From assembly GCA_963580285.1 (NCBI GenBank), contig OY757025.1, positions 119,813,141-119,877,140 on the forward strand: a DNA stretch of 64,000 bases, written 5' to 3'. Positions 22,366 through 33,026 of the stretch are shown one piece after another (positions within the stretch are counted from its first letter, which is position 1; each line of letters opens with the position of its first letter). Made by a program: the position numbers and the translations under genes. This DNA comes from Lucinisca nassula. Taxonomy: Eukaryota > Mollusca > Bivalvia > Lucinida > Lucinidae. The notes under the pieces are model-generated. The model was not told where the DNA came from, did no database searches, and saw only the letters and a list, made by a program, of their open reading frames with translations.

Positions 22366-23305
22366 ACAGGATAACTTATCTCATCTGGATAACTTATCTC
22401 ACCTTCCTTACAAGTCAGGCCAAAAATATTTAAATAACGTTTACGGTCAATATGGCAAGAAAAAAAAATTGTCAAAGTCAACTTTGACTAGTTGTTTTTA
22501 GATATTTTTTGCATCAGCATATTGCATTTTTATCAATTTTATCCCATTTCATGAGGGGGTGGGGTAATAAATTGGCAACAAAGTAAGATAAAAATTTCCA
22601 AAAACTTTTCCAAGGTCAATTAATAGCATATATCGAACATTGTTTGACCATCAGCAACAATGTTAATCGCTTTATATACTTTAAACATGAAGAAATAGCA
22701 AATATGGCAATATCAGAAAAGCATTTGTTTGGGCCAGAAAAATCAAATGTTTACACCATAAAGCTCATAAATGAACGTGTGTTTCACTTCAAATAAAACA
22801 GTTTGATTGATATCACATTAAGGGAGCAAGAGTTTGTGCAATGTTGAGGAAATGCTCCTTGTTATTGTCATTAAAACATTTGTCATTTTCAAGTCATTTT
22901 ATTAGGGGGTAGGGGTAACTTATTCTGCATTACCTCAGCCAGATGCATACAGAAAAAGTCCTATAAAAATGAGTGTTTTGACAAAAATCTGTGAAAGATG
23001 TTGTCTTTCATAGCTAAGTACGCAAACATGGCATTGTCCTGCGTTGTGTTTTCTTAAAAAAAACTAGGGTATATTGTTTTGCACACTCGTTATCGATACT
23101 TAGTCAATGAATGGGATAATTCTTGAAACATATGATAATTTCGAAAACAGTGCCCCTCTATGAGGTTTAAAAGCTAGAAAGAAAGCATGGTATGCTTATA
23201 TTTCTATACGGCCAAAGGAAAGCAGAGAATTCAAACTACAAAATATACGCAAATAAAAAAAAATTCTAAAGACAAATGAATTACTCCCCACCCTCCTTAA
23301 GGTGA
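22366..23305. other. No gene recognised
   Basis: AT-rich. Two similar phrases, CATGAGGGGGTGGGGTAATA (about 22550) and TATTAGGGGGTAGGGGTAAC (about 22900), hint at an old internal duplication of about 350 bp. Confidence 0.4.
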
Positions 23306-23309
23306 CTTT

Positions 23310-23760
23310 AAGGCGTCTTAGGTTTTATGGTAATAAGACGTCTTAGGTTTTGGAGGCAATAAGTTCGTATTTTGTGAAAGAAATAGAAAGAAATGCGTTT
23401 GTCCACTAGTTTCAGAATGCATAGTTTCCATTCTTTGAGGGCTTTTCCATTCTTTATGGAATTTTGAGAATATCTGAGGGTCACTGATGAGGCCTAATTG
23501 GCCCAAACTAGCCAGTCGGGCCCAGAAAATATGGACACTCCAAATATTTGAGTTCTGTGGTGTATTCCTTGCTTCCAAAGGATAACCCTTTATAGAACAT
23601 ATTTAACGTTGCTACAGCTGGTGTCTGGAATTGTGTGGCAGCCGTAAAAATTCTCCATACCCTACATCTTAGTGTAGTTTATATTTTCTTGTCCTTTGGG
23701 ATCATTGATTCCATTGTGGAATTTTGAAAATATCTAAGGATCACTGATGAGGCCATATAA
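23310..23760 (-). repeat. Dispersed element related to the 7548 tandem units
   Basis: Reverse copy: GGGTCACTGATGAGGCC occurs at about 23480 and again at about 23735 (GGATCACTGATGAGGCC), with CATCTTAGTGTAGTTTATATTTT between. Thus two units in tandem with a period of about 255 bp, as at 7548. Confidence 0.65.
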
Positions 23761-24300
23761 CTTTGAAACCATCCAGATCCCTACCCCAAAACCATATATA
23801 TTCTTGTCCCTTATGATAAGACGCATTCAGTGACACCAACCTTGGGGCCCCCGGGTTGTGCCGGGGTCATGCCCCACCCCCTCCATTTCATAAAAGGCCC
23901 AATATCTCGGAAACCTTACAGATCCCCACCCTAAACCCTATATATTCTTTATAAAGAGTCTCATTCACTGACACCATTTTGGGGGTCTTCCTGGGTGCGC
24001 CGTGGCTTTGCCCCACCCTTCCACTTCACAAAAGGCCATCCATCTCAGAAATCATTCAGATCCCCGCCCCAAAACCTTATATATTCTTGTTTCTTATGAT
24101 ATGACGCATTCGTTGACACTAATCTGGGGGTCCCCCAGGATTTGCCGCAGTCGTGCCCCACCCCTTCAATTCATTAAATACCCAATATCTTGGAAACCTT
24201 ACAGATCCCCACCTCTAACCATATATATTGTTGTTCCTTATGATAAGACACATTCATTGACGTCAACCTGGAGGTCTCCCGAGTCAAGCCAGGGCAAGGC
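23760..24300. repeat. Satellite-like tandem repeat, unit about 150 bp
   Basis: Over three units, each with CCTTACAGATCCCCACC, ATATATTCTTGT.CCTTATGA, GACGCATTCA.TGACACCAA, TGCCCCACCCC.TCCA.TTCA, AAAGGCCCAATATCTCGGAA. Units are diverged. Confidence 0.85.
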
Positions 24301-24353
24301 CTGATCTGCGCCACGACATAACTTATCTACTATACCCATTATGTTGCCTTGAG

Positions 24354-24633
24354 CATTAGGAAAACATTTCCGTAAGAAATAATGGCGTTCAACATGGTGT
24401 CAGATAATGATAAATATTAGATAAAAATGATAACATCTTTTTTATTTCTGCTTTCAACATAGATTGTTGATGCTTGTTAGAACTGCCCCAATGAGGCGGT
24501 TCTAACGAGTACCCACAATCTATGTTTTAAAGTAATAATAAGGCAGATAATGTATACCCCCGTAAACCCAATTTTACTCTATATAAAATGGGGTTTAGGG
24601 GGGTCTTCATTTCACGGACTTGTTATCGTGATG
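24354..24633 (+). mobile_element. Palindromic TIR element, family B
   Basis: CATTAGGAAAACATTTCCGT at left, ACGGACTTGTTATCGTGATG at right, central hairpin TAGATTGT.G.T.CTTGTTAG... with CCCCAATGAGGCGG core. Same sub-type as 31787-32065 (both contain ATGGTGTCAGA). A single G flanks each end. Confidence 0.85.
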
Positions 24634-24689
24634 GAATAGCTGAGTTTTATTACAGAAGTGTGTGTGTGTGGGGGGGGGGGGGCTGGGCT

Positions 24690-25000
24690 TGGATGTAAAA
24701 AGTCTTTGTTTGTTTATTTGATTTGATGTTTAACCTCACCGCCAACACTGTAAAGGTCTTTTTGGAGACGTTGCTTCCAATTTTGTGGGACCTTTACCCG
24801 ACATTGAGATGAAATGACATCTCAAGCCCTGCCGCCCAATGAAACCAATAGGGTTTATAAGTATGGACTCGCACTGCTTTGCCTAAGCAAGCTTAGATCC
24901 TCTAAGCGGTATACCAGTACTCGTGTGTAATCGGTTTTAGCTCTGCGCGGAAGCATCGTGCAGCCCATCTATTTCTTCAAGCCCTAATAGACGGGGGCTG
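24690..25000 (-). repeat. SINE-like dispersed repeat, family S2
   Basis: Reverse copy: GATTTGATGTTTAACCTCAC, TACCCGACATTGAGATGAAA, ACATCTCAAGCCCTGCCGCC, ACCAGTACTCGTGTG, CAGCCCATCTATTTCTTCAA. Confidence 0.8.
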
Positions 25001-25059
25001 GGATGTAATGTGTCGACCTTCTTCGTCTTCTTTTTTTACGGTCCTTTCAAGATTATTTT

Positions 25060-25082
25060 NNNNNNNNNNNNNNNNNNNNNNN
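25060..25082. other. Assembly gap (23 N)
   Basis: Unknown bases. Just before the gap, ACGGTCCTTTCAAGATTATTTT is the 3' terminus of the S3 SINE in reverse; after it the text is R2x tail. Real missing sequence length is unknown. Confidence 0.99.
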
Positions 25083-25350
25083 TGGACGGTCTGACTTGCA
25101 CCACTTTGCCTGGGGTTCGATATAATTAACCCACACCTCCCATCAGAGAAACCAAAGGGAAAGAAACACAAATATGAAATAACTAGACCCTAATGGAAAT
25201 ATCAATAGCAGAAAGCCAAAAGGACAGAAACTTTCCCACAAAATGGCCAATTGGCTATCCAAAACAAAATAATATAAGAAAAACACATACTCAAAGACAA
25301 ATCATAACAAAAATAAACCGCGACAGAATAACCGCCTTGGAATCCGATTT
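25083..25350 (-). mobile_element. 3' end of retroelement R2x (reverse strand)
   Basis: CCCATCAGAGAAACCAAAGG, AGCCAAAAGGACAGAAACTT, GGCCAATTGGCTATCCAAAA, AAACCGCGACAGAATAACCG. The left end is cut by the gap. Confidence 0.75.
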
Positions 25351-25513
25351 AAAAACTCCATGTGACAAATCGTAACCTCTTTGTTATTTCATATGAAGGA
25401 TTTGTGAAACGCGTTGGAGCCTCGTCCCATAATTTTTTCATTTGAAATATCACATCGTGTAAAAATAGAATCTTACACTCGTGGTCATTTCATGTGAAAA
25501 ACTGAAGAATCAT

Positions 25514-25708
25514 CATGTTAACAAATGCGTGTAATAAAAGCCCCGTAAACCCAATTTTATAAGGAGAAACTGTATTATGAAGGGAATACATTATAATTTT
25601 TGCTTATTTCTGCACTTTAAAAGAAAAATGTCACATTTTTTTATCAGAAACTTCACTCATTTTTAGATAATACAGAATGTATTATGTCACACGGATGTGT
25701 CATCGTAA
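25514..25708 (-). mobile_element. Family B palindromic element lacking the central hairpin
   Basis: Ends CATCATGTTAACAAATGCGT and CACGGATGTGTCATCGTAAT with the usual subterminal blocks, but the hairpin arms are absent: TTATTTCTGCAC runs directly into AAAAATGTCACATTTTT. An internal deletion of the palindrome is the simple explanation. Upstream, 25466-25500 has a foldback end, GAATCTTACACTCGTGGTCA. Confidence 0.7.
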
Positions 25709-25742
25709 TAGACATCTCTTGAGCCACGAAACACAGTTTTAC

Positions 25743-26019
25743 CATTACGATATCCGTGCGATAAAGTGCATTTTTTCATACCTCCAAAAAGGTATTTTTC
25801 TGATGAAAATTTGCGATATTTTTCTTATTTATACTCCGAACATAGGTTTTGGGTGCTCGTTAGAACCGCCTCATTGAGGCGGTTCTAACGAGTACCCACA
25901 ACCTATGTCTTGGAGAAGAAATAAGGAAAATAATGTTTACCCCCTAAGCCCCAGTTTTCTCTATACAAAGTGGGGTTTAGGGGGGGGGGTCTTTATTTCA
26001 CGGACTTGTTCACGTGATG
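25743..26019 (+). mobile_element. Palindromic TIR element, family B, complete
   Basis: CATTACGATATCCGTGCGAT at left and ACGGACTTGTTCACGTGATG at right. The hairpin TAGGTTTTGGGTGCTCGTT...ACCGCCTC-ATT-GAGGCGG... is nearly perfect. C flanks both ends. Confidence 0.9.
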
Positions 26020-26079
26020 CATATTAAAAATGCAAATCATCATACTCCCTTTTTTGACAACTGCTTCTAAGAATATGTT

Positions 26080-26345
26080 CTAATCCTTCGGAAGCAAGGA
26101 ATACACCACAGAACTGAAAAATATGGAGTGAGCTTGACTACTTCTAAGAATATGTTCTATTAAAGGGTTATCCTTTGGAAGCAAGGAAAACTCCACAGAA
26201 GTGTACATGTTTTCTGGGACAGACAAGCTTGTTTCGGCCAATTAGGCCTCATCAGTGACCCTCAGATATTTTCATAATTCCATAATGAAATCATTGATCC
26301 CAAAGGACAATAAAATATAAACTACACTATGATGTTTTAGATATA
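26080..26345 (+). repeat. Dispersed element related to the 7548 tandem units
   Basis: AAGGGTTATCCTTTGGAAGC, CGGCCAATTAGGCCTCATCA, GTGACCCTCAGATATTTTC, AAGGACAATAAAATATAAAC. AGAATATGTTCTA and CGGAAGCAAGGAA-like text occurs twice, so its left part is tandemly repeated. Confidence 0.7.
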
Positions 26346-26392
26346 AGAAAGTCTGTATAAAGTAATTTGCATTTAAAATTCTTTCTTTACAG

Positions 26393-26461
26393 ATTCACTG
26401 CCAGAAAATAGAGACGTTTTTGCACCACAGTATGTGAATTACCATCCCTGAAAAATAAAAG
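26393..26461 (+). other. Candidate non-coding 5' exon of the CNB-domain gene
   Basis: A pyrimidine-rich acceptor, TTCTTTACAG, ends at 26392 and a consensus donor, GTAAGT, begins at 26462, giving a 69-bp interval. All three forward frames contain stops, so it can only be untranslated. In the frame that would join the next exon (29567) a TAA lies one codon before the junction, which would place translation start downstream. Based on splice-site appearance only. Confidence 0.3.
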
Positions 26462-26536
26462 GTAAGTATTTAAGCAACTTCACTAGAATTCGTGCAGTAT
26501 AATGAAAATCTATTCTCTCTCATTACTGTTATTTGG

Positions 26537-26779
26537 TAATACACCCGTGTAACATAGATTATCGTTTCATTTCTCAAAATTGATTACTTTTCCTATGGAT
26601 ATTTGTGATATTTTCCTTATTACATGTAATACTTCTCATTAATGCGATTTTAACGAGTATCCACAAACTATGTCTTGGAGTAGAAATGCGAAAAATAATG
26701 CTTACCATGTAAACCACAGTTTTCTCTACATAAACCTGGGTTTAGATGGGTATTCATTTCACGGACTTGTTCACATGCT
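26537..26779 (+). mobile_element. Family B palindromic element, degenerate
   Basis: AATACACCCGTGTAACATAG at left and ACGGACTTGTTCACATGCTG at right. Only one hairpin arm survives (GCGATTTTAACGAGTATCC). Confidence 0.7.
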
Positions 26780-27035
26780 GTGTTGATTTGCAGATGTTCT
26801 CTGACTTTGGTCGGACAGCATACATTTAATACAGTTCAAAATGAGGTGCGCACATGGTTTGATCCAATCCAAAATTTTACTGTCTTGAGAGGCTGCCTCG
26901 ACAACTGGTTAGTATTGTCAATGAATGCATTGGATAGGAGGTTGAGCACCGCAATCGTCACCCCAGGAGTTATATCTCACTGCCCTTTCATTTACAAGTT
27001 TCAATGCTCAGAGTTCCAAGGCAGTCGACACTTGG

Positions 27036-27240
27036 CCCTTTCAAGATTATTTCACTCAATACGAGCCGATCGTTAAACAGATGTGGGCGAAAACCGGAAT
27101 ACCTGGAGAAAAACCACCCGACTTTCCGTTGCAGAACTTACATTGGCGCCTGCCATGTGGCCGAGCTAGGCTCGAACGTACAGCAGTGACAGGCCAAATG
27201 ATTAAGAGAATGCGCCCTTACTGACAAGACCGCGGTCGAC
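27036..27240 (-). mobile_element. tRNA-derived SINE, family S3 (diverged)
   Basis: Reverse copy: CCTTTCAAGATTATTTCA, GGGCGAAAACCGG, CCTGGAGAAAAACCACCCG, GGCTCGAACGTACAGC (box B region), ACAAGACCGCGG (head). The best copy is at 44479-44685. Confidence 0.7.
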
Positions 27241-27244
27241 AGAG

Positions 27245-27370
27245 GAGTCTACACTTTAAGGAAGGAGCAAAATCTTTCCTTAAAGGGTAGGTAAATATTC
27301 ATTAGGGAGAAAAAAATATATCTACAAGGGTTGCTTCCCCTGAAGATATATCCATTCATTTGAAGCACAT
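27245..27370. repeat. Family F foldback fragment
   Basis: TTTAAGGAAGGAGCAAAATC, its inverse ATCTTTCCTTAAAGGG, and GGTTGCTTCCCCTGAAGATA, as in 53625-53850. Confidence 0.6.
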
Positions 27371-27640
27371 TTCACACGCGCATCAACGTGCGTTAAACAA
27401 ACGTGATCCTGTACAATATATCTTTACTTACGCGCCAATATAAAGGGAAACGTCTTTTTCCGGCGTGTAACAGCTGTTTGGGTCATTCCAGCTTATACAG
27501 AATCTACATATAAATGCGGACAGTGATAGCATGTTAGACAGTATTACTTTGGTTGCCACTGTACGGTTGCAATTTCTCGGGTCACGTCTTCAGTCTTTGA
27601 TTAGATACGGTAGCATAGTGATATCTTAACCCTTTCAATC

Positions 27641-28335
27641 TTGTTGCCTACACCCGTGAGCGTATACTATCTAATTATGACTTTTGCTCCGGAAGCGTTT
27701 AAGAAAAGGTCATGACTGGTTGAATGATTTCCTGTTGACTGGTCATCATAGATATTTGTCACAGATATAAAAACCCGGTACTTACCGGAACGCTGCCTTA
27801 TGTTTATCACATGTGCATACATAAGTGCTCTCACGCTTTCAAAAAAAACATATATTCGTGATTAACATGATGTCGACTTTTGCCCCCATAATACACATCT
27901 AGTTTGTTTTTTTTTTGTTTTTTTTTTGTTTGTTTGTTTGTTTTTTTTTTTTTTGTTGTTGTTGTTGTTGTTTTTCATTGTTTTTGTTTGACGGCAAGCT
28001 GGAAGGAATAAAGTAAACCTTTCATGCGAAATAAAAGGTTAACCTAGAATGCGAAATGAAAAGGTCAACCTAGAATGCGAAAAATGTAGGCATGTAGTAC
28101 AAGTAGTTGTAACTGATAGTGAATTATCAGTAATTTTGTTTTTGTGTCACATTGGAGGGAAAATTAGGAAGTCCTTATATGTAACAATCTATAACTGTTA
28201 TACACTTACAAATTAACTGACACATTACAACACACACGTGATAAGTTTTGTCATTTACTTTCAAGTCCAGGTACTACACAAATTAGTGTGTGCTGAGCGT
28301 AGACTCAAGTTTTTTGTAAAAGCTAATACTTGTTT
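27641..28335 (+). repeat. Duplicated segment, copy 1
   Basis: Shares in the same order with 29853-30357: CTACACC.GTG, TTTGCTCC.GA.GC.TT, TTGACTGGTCA, AAAACC.GG...ACCGGAAC, then ACTACACAAATTA.TGTG and AGCGTAGACTCAAG. It includes a T/GTT-rich insert at 27899-27976 absent from the other copy. The two copies lie on either side of the 29567-29759 exon. Confidence 0.75.
27899..27976. repeat. T-rich / (GTT)n low-complexity run
   Basis: TTTTTTTGTTTG-type runs merging into (GTT)n. Confidence 0.95.
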
Positions 28336-28590
28336 TGTTATGGTTTGTGTCTTTGGGTGTGTGTGTGGGTGGGGGGGGGGGGTCGCTTGTGTTGTTTTGT
28401 TTCGTTTTGGATAGCCAATCGGCCATTTTGTGGGAAAGTAACTGTATCTTTGGCTTTCCGCTGTTGATGTTTCCGTTGGGGTCTGGTTGTTTCGTGTTTG
28501 TGCTTCTTTCCCTTTGGTGTCTCTGATGGGGTCTGTGGGTTGATTGTATCGATTCCTGATTATTGCCTTCACTTCTTTTTTTAAGCTTAA
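28330..28590 (+). mobile_element. 3' end of retroelement R2x (forward)
   Basis: TTGTTATGGTTTGTGTCTTT, GGATAGCCAATCGGCCATTT, CTTTCCCTTTGGTGTCTCTG, CGATTCCTGATTATTGCCTT. Only the tail is present. Confidence 0.75.
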
Positions 28591-29163
28591 CCAACGTATT
28601 TTTACTGAAGCAGCTGCCATTTTTTTTTTTTTTTTTTTTTCTTATATTTCGTACAAGAAAACGTTGCGATTCATCTACTGGAACTGATTCATATAAAATG
28701 CTGTGTCTGATCTTCTCTCAAAAATAAGGAAAAATGCGAAAGCCGTCTGCTTTAAAACTTAGTTTGACACTTGATGGATAAATAAGACGTTTATTCAGCT
28801 GACACTTCGTGGATAGCCATTGTTTCGTTTTTCAAAATGCATGTGTCGTCTGGTCTTTCATGGAATTTTTCAACTTAAACCAATGCATGTATACACACAA
28901 ACATGCGCGAGAAAATGCTCATAAGTATCATTTGAGTAAAAATGCGTCTAAAATTGAATATTAGCCGGTCTACATTTTGTGCGGACTCACATTTCTCTGG
29001 GGGTGAAAGTCAGAGGCATCTTGAAAACGCGTGTGCCAGCATAGAATGACAGATAGAATCTGTCATTAAAAATCATTTGTCTGAAACTTTGAAGTTCTTT
29101 AGATCTCCAGTCTCTTCCATATCCTTAGACATGGTATACCGGTTTTTGGGACGCAGTCTTAGT
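28591..29163. other. No gene recognised
   Basis: Contains a T run at 28620-28640, directly after an R2x tail end. No coding signal or named repeat. Confidence 0.4.
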
Positions 29164-29347
29164 TTAACCCATACGATACCAGAAACCCCTAAAGTGGTAC
29201 CTTGGCAAACAGTGCAGGGCTACACTGTGTGCAAAAAATTAAGCCATTTTCCAAATCAATTTTGGACAAAACACATCCTGACACCCCTAAATTTTGAATA
29301 GGACACCACCTATATATACGGAGGAAGATTTGGTACAAAAAGGGTTA
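29164..29347 (-). mobile_element. TTAA-type MITE with decayed internal palindrome
   Basis: Starts TTAACCCATACGATACCAGA and ends GGTACAAAAAGGGTTA. Inside are CCTTGGCAAACAGTGCAGG and CACATCCTGACACCCC as in 54590-54825. The inner palindrome is reduced (GTGCAGGGCTACACTGTG). Confidence 0.65.
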
Positions 29348-29566
29348 CAGACAAAATATCAAGAATATAAATCATTATCTTTTGCAGCCAGTATTGACAC
29401 AGTTACCAGAGCGTTCTGTTTTGTTACATATTGTATTTAAATTCATTCTCTCCAGTGTGCTTCATACTATAATTGTTTTGTAAAAGTTGTTGTTTTGGTG
29501 CTTTAAGAGAAGAGATATTTTCTAAGATCTTCAGACTATAAACAAGATCATTCCATTGTTTTTCAG

Positions 29567-29759
29567 ATTTTGGAAGCCGACCTCGAATTCAAGACACCCC
29601 CATCAATTATCAGCATGTCGAAGTCTACCTCTGGTGAAATTGTACTAGAACTTCTCCGGCTTATCGCCAAACCTTCATTCAAACGAGAGAACCATGAGGT
29701 CCAGCTGGTTCTCCCCTGGCTAAAGAAAAGAAGCCAGTTATTACAACATCAGGAAAACA
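29567..29759 (+). CDS. Coding exon, cyclic nucleotide-binding-domain protein (N-terminal part)
   Basis: Acceptor TTGTTTTTCAG ends at 29566 and donor GTAAGT begins at 29760. The 193-nt interval is open in one frame and ends with one spare base. It encodes a helical, charged segment containing EIVLELLRLIAKPSF and EVQLVLPWLKKRSQLL, which resembles the helices that precede the beta-barrel in CNB-domain proteins. A Met at 29615 with A at -3 may be the start (MSKSTSGEIVLELLRL), supported by the stop upstream if 26393-26461 is the previous exon; otherwise the frame extends to the exon's left edge. The next exon at 55013 begins with the two bases needed to finish the split codon (Ser). CNB domains sense cAMP or cGMP; which protein this is, and whether it binds a nucleotide, cannot be told from two exons. 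No mobile-element signature. Confidence 0.65.
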
Positions 29760-29852
29760 GTAAGTTATTATTGTCTACGCCCACATCTTAAGGATGACTT
29801 TTGCTCCGGAAGCATTTAAGAAAAGGTTGTTATTTTCTATTAGCATGTCATC

Positions 29853-30357
29853 CGTGTTATTGTCTACACCTGTGGATGTAGACTACCTAAGGTTTAAATT
29901 TGCTCCAGACGCATTAAAAAAAGGCCATTACTGACTGAATGCTATATTCTATTGACTGGTCAGCAGTGTTATTTGTTACAATGATTAAAAACCGGGACTG
30001 ACCGGAACACTTCCGTAAATTTATCACACCCTCTGTTCCCTGGGTTCACATGATGTTGACTTCCCTCCGATGATACAGTACATCTTTTTTTCTTCCTTTT
30101 TCACTTAAAGAAGGCAAATGCATCTGTTCTACTGATTTTTCGTTTCCTCAGTACGAATGGTTGCCATAGTAAAAGATTGGTAGTTTTGTTATATATATGA
30201 AACTGGGGGCAACTTTTTGGAATCTTTGGCTAATATACAAGTATTTACTGGCACACTTATGAGCAGCTTTGTCATTTGACATTCCAATCCTACGACTACA
30301 CAAATTAATGTGCGCTAAGCGTAGACTCAAGCTTTCTGTAATAATTATACTTGTCCA
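29853..30357 (+). repeat. Duplicated segment, copy 2
   Basis: Counterpart of 27641-28335. A partial third copy of its first part (GATGACTTTTGCTCCGGAAG) lies at 29790-29835, immediately after the exon donor site. Confidence 0.75.
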
Positions 30358-30395
30358 ATATTATTCCGAAAAAAATAATTGTGTGTTCGTGCGTG

Positions 30396-30397
30396 CG

Positions 30398-30442
<45 letters not shown>

Positions 30443-30455
30443 TTGTGTGTGTGTG
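30396..30455. repeat. (GT)n microsatellite
   Basis: GTGCGTGTGTGC then a pure GT run with one GATT interruption. Confidence 0.95.
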
Positions 30456-30462
30456 AATTTGG

Positions 30463-30800
30463 GTTTAACGTCGCTTTCAACAATTTTTCAGTCATATCAC
30501 GACGGTGTCTGGTTGCGACAGGGAGCTCAATGCTCACTTTTATAGTGCTGCCTCACTGAAGTATCATGTCCCAGACACATTACATGATACCATACCCAGT
30601 CACATTATCCTGACAATGGGTCGACCAGTCCTAGCTCTACCCCGTACATATGAGTGCCAAGTGAGGAGCAGCTAGTACCATTCTTAACGACTTTGGTATG
30701 TCGCGGCCCGGGATCGAACCCAGAAATGGTTTTGTGAAGGAAACTTGTGACATCAATCTTTGTTATGCTAGTACTTAACGGACGTTCAGCTAGTGTTCCT
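30463..30800 (-). mobile_element. Possible tRNA-derived SINE (reverse)
   Basis: GGTTTAACGTCGCTTTCAAC and GTCATATCACGACGGTGTCT at the 3' side, and GGGATCGAACCC, the reverse complement of a box B, near 30712. Box A is not clear and I found no TSD. Confidence 0.5.
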
Positions 30801-30904
30801 CTCCGGAAAGTCTGGTTTGGGCACTCGTCAAAAAAAACATAATGCTTTAAGGGACAACAACAAACTGATCTATAAGCCGAAAGTGACATTTTCATACTAG
30901 GTTG

Positions 30905-31150
30905 AGAGGCAGTTGATAGTTGTAGCGACAGAGTTTTTAAATTAGTAATAAAAGGTCACTCAGAAAAGGCTCAATCAAAGAATGCAGTCATCTCAAGTCA
31001 CCTTACGGTATGCGACATGGGCACAGACAAAAACGTCAGAAGAAACATGATCCAACGACACAAAGTCAATAAACAGGAAAGACACTGCAAAAGAACGACC
31101 GCCTTGGGACGGTCAGTAGTGCTTCAACTCCGGAGTTTATGAAATTTCAA
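30905..31150 (-). repeat. Diverged R2x tail fragment
   Basis: AGAAACATGATCCAACGACA, CGACCGCCTTGGGACGGTCA and an ATTTCAACCCTCGCC end follow the R2x tail order with much divergence. Confidence 0.45.
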
Positions 31151-31256
31151 CCCTCGCCATCAGTTCAAATTTAAAGCTGTACAGTGTTAATAAGGTGTTC
31201 CGCCATTGTAATAAGGGCGACAACTACATGTAAGTGACTTCCTGTTTACTTTCTTA

Positions 31257-31499
31257 ATCATCACGTTAACAAGTCTGTGAAATGAACACCCCTCTAAAAC
31301 CCCACTTTATATAGAGAAAACTGGGATCTACAGAGGTATACATCAATTTGTTATTTCTTTTCTGAGACATGGGTTGTGGGTACTCGTTAGGATGGGCTCA
31401 ATGCGGCGTTTCTAACGAGCACCTACAACATATAATTGTTGTATTTTTTTTTCAGAAATGAAAAAACTGCACTATGTCACATTGGTGTGAAATCGTGAT
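31257..31499 (-). mobile_element. Family B palindromic element, diverged
   Basis: CATCACGTTAACAAGTCTGT at the left edge, hairpin GTGGGTACTCGTTAG...TTTCTAACGAGCACCTAC with a decayed centre, and ACATTGGTGTGAAATCGTGA at the right. Confidence 0.75.
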
Positions 31500-31529
31500 A
31501 ATAACCGATCGCATTTGACAAATGGGTCA

Positions 31530-31774
31530 TGAATACTCTTCTTCACCCCACTTTATATATAGAAAAGAAAGTTTAACGGGGTTATTGATTTTCATAACTT
31601 TTGATAAAAGCATAAATTGTGGGTAATCGTAAGAACCGCCTCATTGAGGCGGTTCTCACGAGTACCCACAATTCATATTTGGACTAGTAATAAGAAAAAA
31701 TATCGAAAACAATATTAGTTATAGAGATGCAATACGAAGGACCCCATTTTAACACACGGATGTGTTATCGTAAT
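31530..31774 (-). mobile_element. Family B palindromic element
   Basis: Hairpin AATTGTGGGTAATCGTAAG..ACCGCCTC-ATT-GAGGCGG intact. The right end is CACACGGATGTGTTATCGTAAT; the left end is diverged. Confidence 0.75.
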
Positions 31775-31786
31775 TCATCTCTTGAA

Positions 31787-32065
31787 CATTAGGAAAACAT
31801 GTCCATGTGTAATAATGGCGTCAAACATGGTGTCAGAAATTACAAGTATTAGGCTGAAATATAAACATCTTTCTTTTTCATGCTTTCAGCACATAGATTG
31901 TGGGGGCTCGTTAGAACCGCCCCAATGAGGCGGTTCTGAGTACCCACAGTATATGTTTCTGAGCACAAATAAGACAGATAATGTATACCCCCGTAAACCC
32001 AACTTTTCTCAAAATAAAAGGGAGTTTAGATGGGGCTTCATTTCACGGACTTGTTAATCGTGATG
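31787..32065 (+). mobile_element. Family B palindromic element, complete
   Basis: CATTAGGAAAACATGTCCAT to ACGGACTTGTTAATCGTGATG; core CCCCAATGAGGCGG. Lies 12 bp after the previous element. Same sub-type as 24354-24633. A flanks both ends. Confidence 0.85.
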
Positions 32066-32314
32066 AGGAAAGAATTTACTTCTCCTCTAAGAGAAGATCC
32101 TATTGATAATAGCGTCCCTTTCACCCATGAAAACTGGACTGATAGACAAAAAAAACCTAGATAAACTGCCACAGCGATTAGGGTCTACACTGTTTTTAAA
32201 AATGCGAGAGTGTTTTAACTTAACTGTATACAATCGAGCTGACGGAAATTGACCTCTCTCTGAACGTTGACCATTAGGACAATATACATGTGACAGATTG
32301 AAATGACAATTTTG

Positions 32315-32584
32315 CATTACGATAACACATCCGTAAGACATAGTGCATTTTTTCACATCTCCAAAATGGCTACTTTTCGGATGAAAATCCATGATATGTT
32401 TCTTATTTATACCGCAAACATAGGTTGTGGGTTGTCGTTAGAACCGCCTCGTTGAGGCGGTTCTAACGAGTACCCACAACCTATGTATTGGAGTAAAAAT
32501 AAGAAAACTTATATAAACCCCAGTTTTCTCTATACAAAGTGGGGTGTAAGGGGGTGTTCATTTCACGGACTTTTTCACGTGATG
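32315..32584 (+). mobile_element. Family B palindromic element, complete
   Basis: CATTACGATAACACATCCGT to ACGGACTTTTTCACGTGATG, with a near-perfect hairpin around ACCGCCTC-GTT-GAGGCGGT. G flanks both ends. A partial copy (hairpin arm GGCGGCTCTAACGAGTACCC and one side) follows at 32600-32780. Confidence 0.9.
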
Positions 32585-33026
32585 GTGTTGAAAATTCGTT
32601 AATGTGTTCTTCTTTCTGTTGCAAATATAGAATATGGGTGCTCTTGAGGCGGCTCTAACGAGTACCCAAAATCTATGTTTTTTAGACAACTTGTATGAAA
32701 AAATATACCCTTGTAATCCCCATTTTCCGCCATATAACGTCGGATTTTCAAGGATATTCAGTTTTGCACAAACGTATTAACGAAATTGAACAGACCTTAA
32801 TTTCTTGTTATTTATCTAAACCTATTATTTTCACCCCCTTTTCTGTTATTCAACGTTTACTTTGCAAGTGTATTTTAGTGAAATAAACACATAATCAAAT
32901 ATTTGCAATGTGTCCTTTAATGACGCTACCGTTGACAATATAAATACATTATATGAATAACTATCGGATTAAAATCTCTTAAAATGTCAAACCGCAATTT
33001 TTTGGACAGATTTTCTTTCGTAAATG

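Noticed and set aside
28261..28620. 119-residue reverse frame
   Set aside because: Antisense reading of an R2x 3' tail.
31257..32780. Hairpins as Rho-independent terminators or regulatory RNAs
   Set aside because: They are the centres of dispersed TIR elements in a eukaryotic genome; nothing suggests termination.
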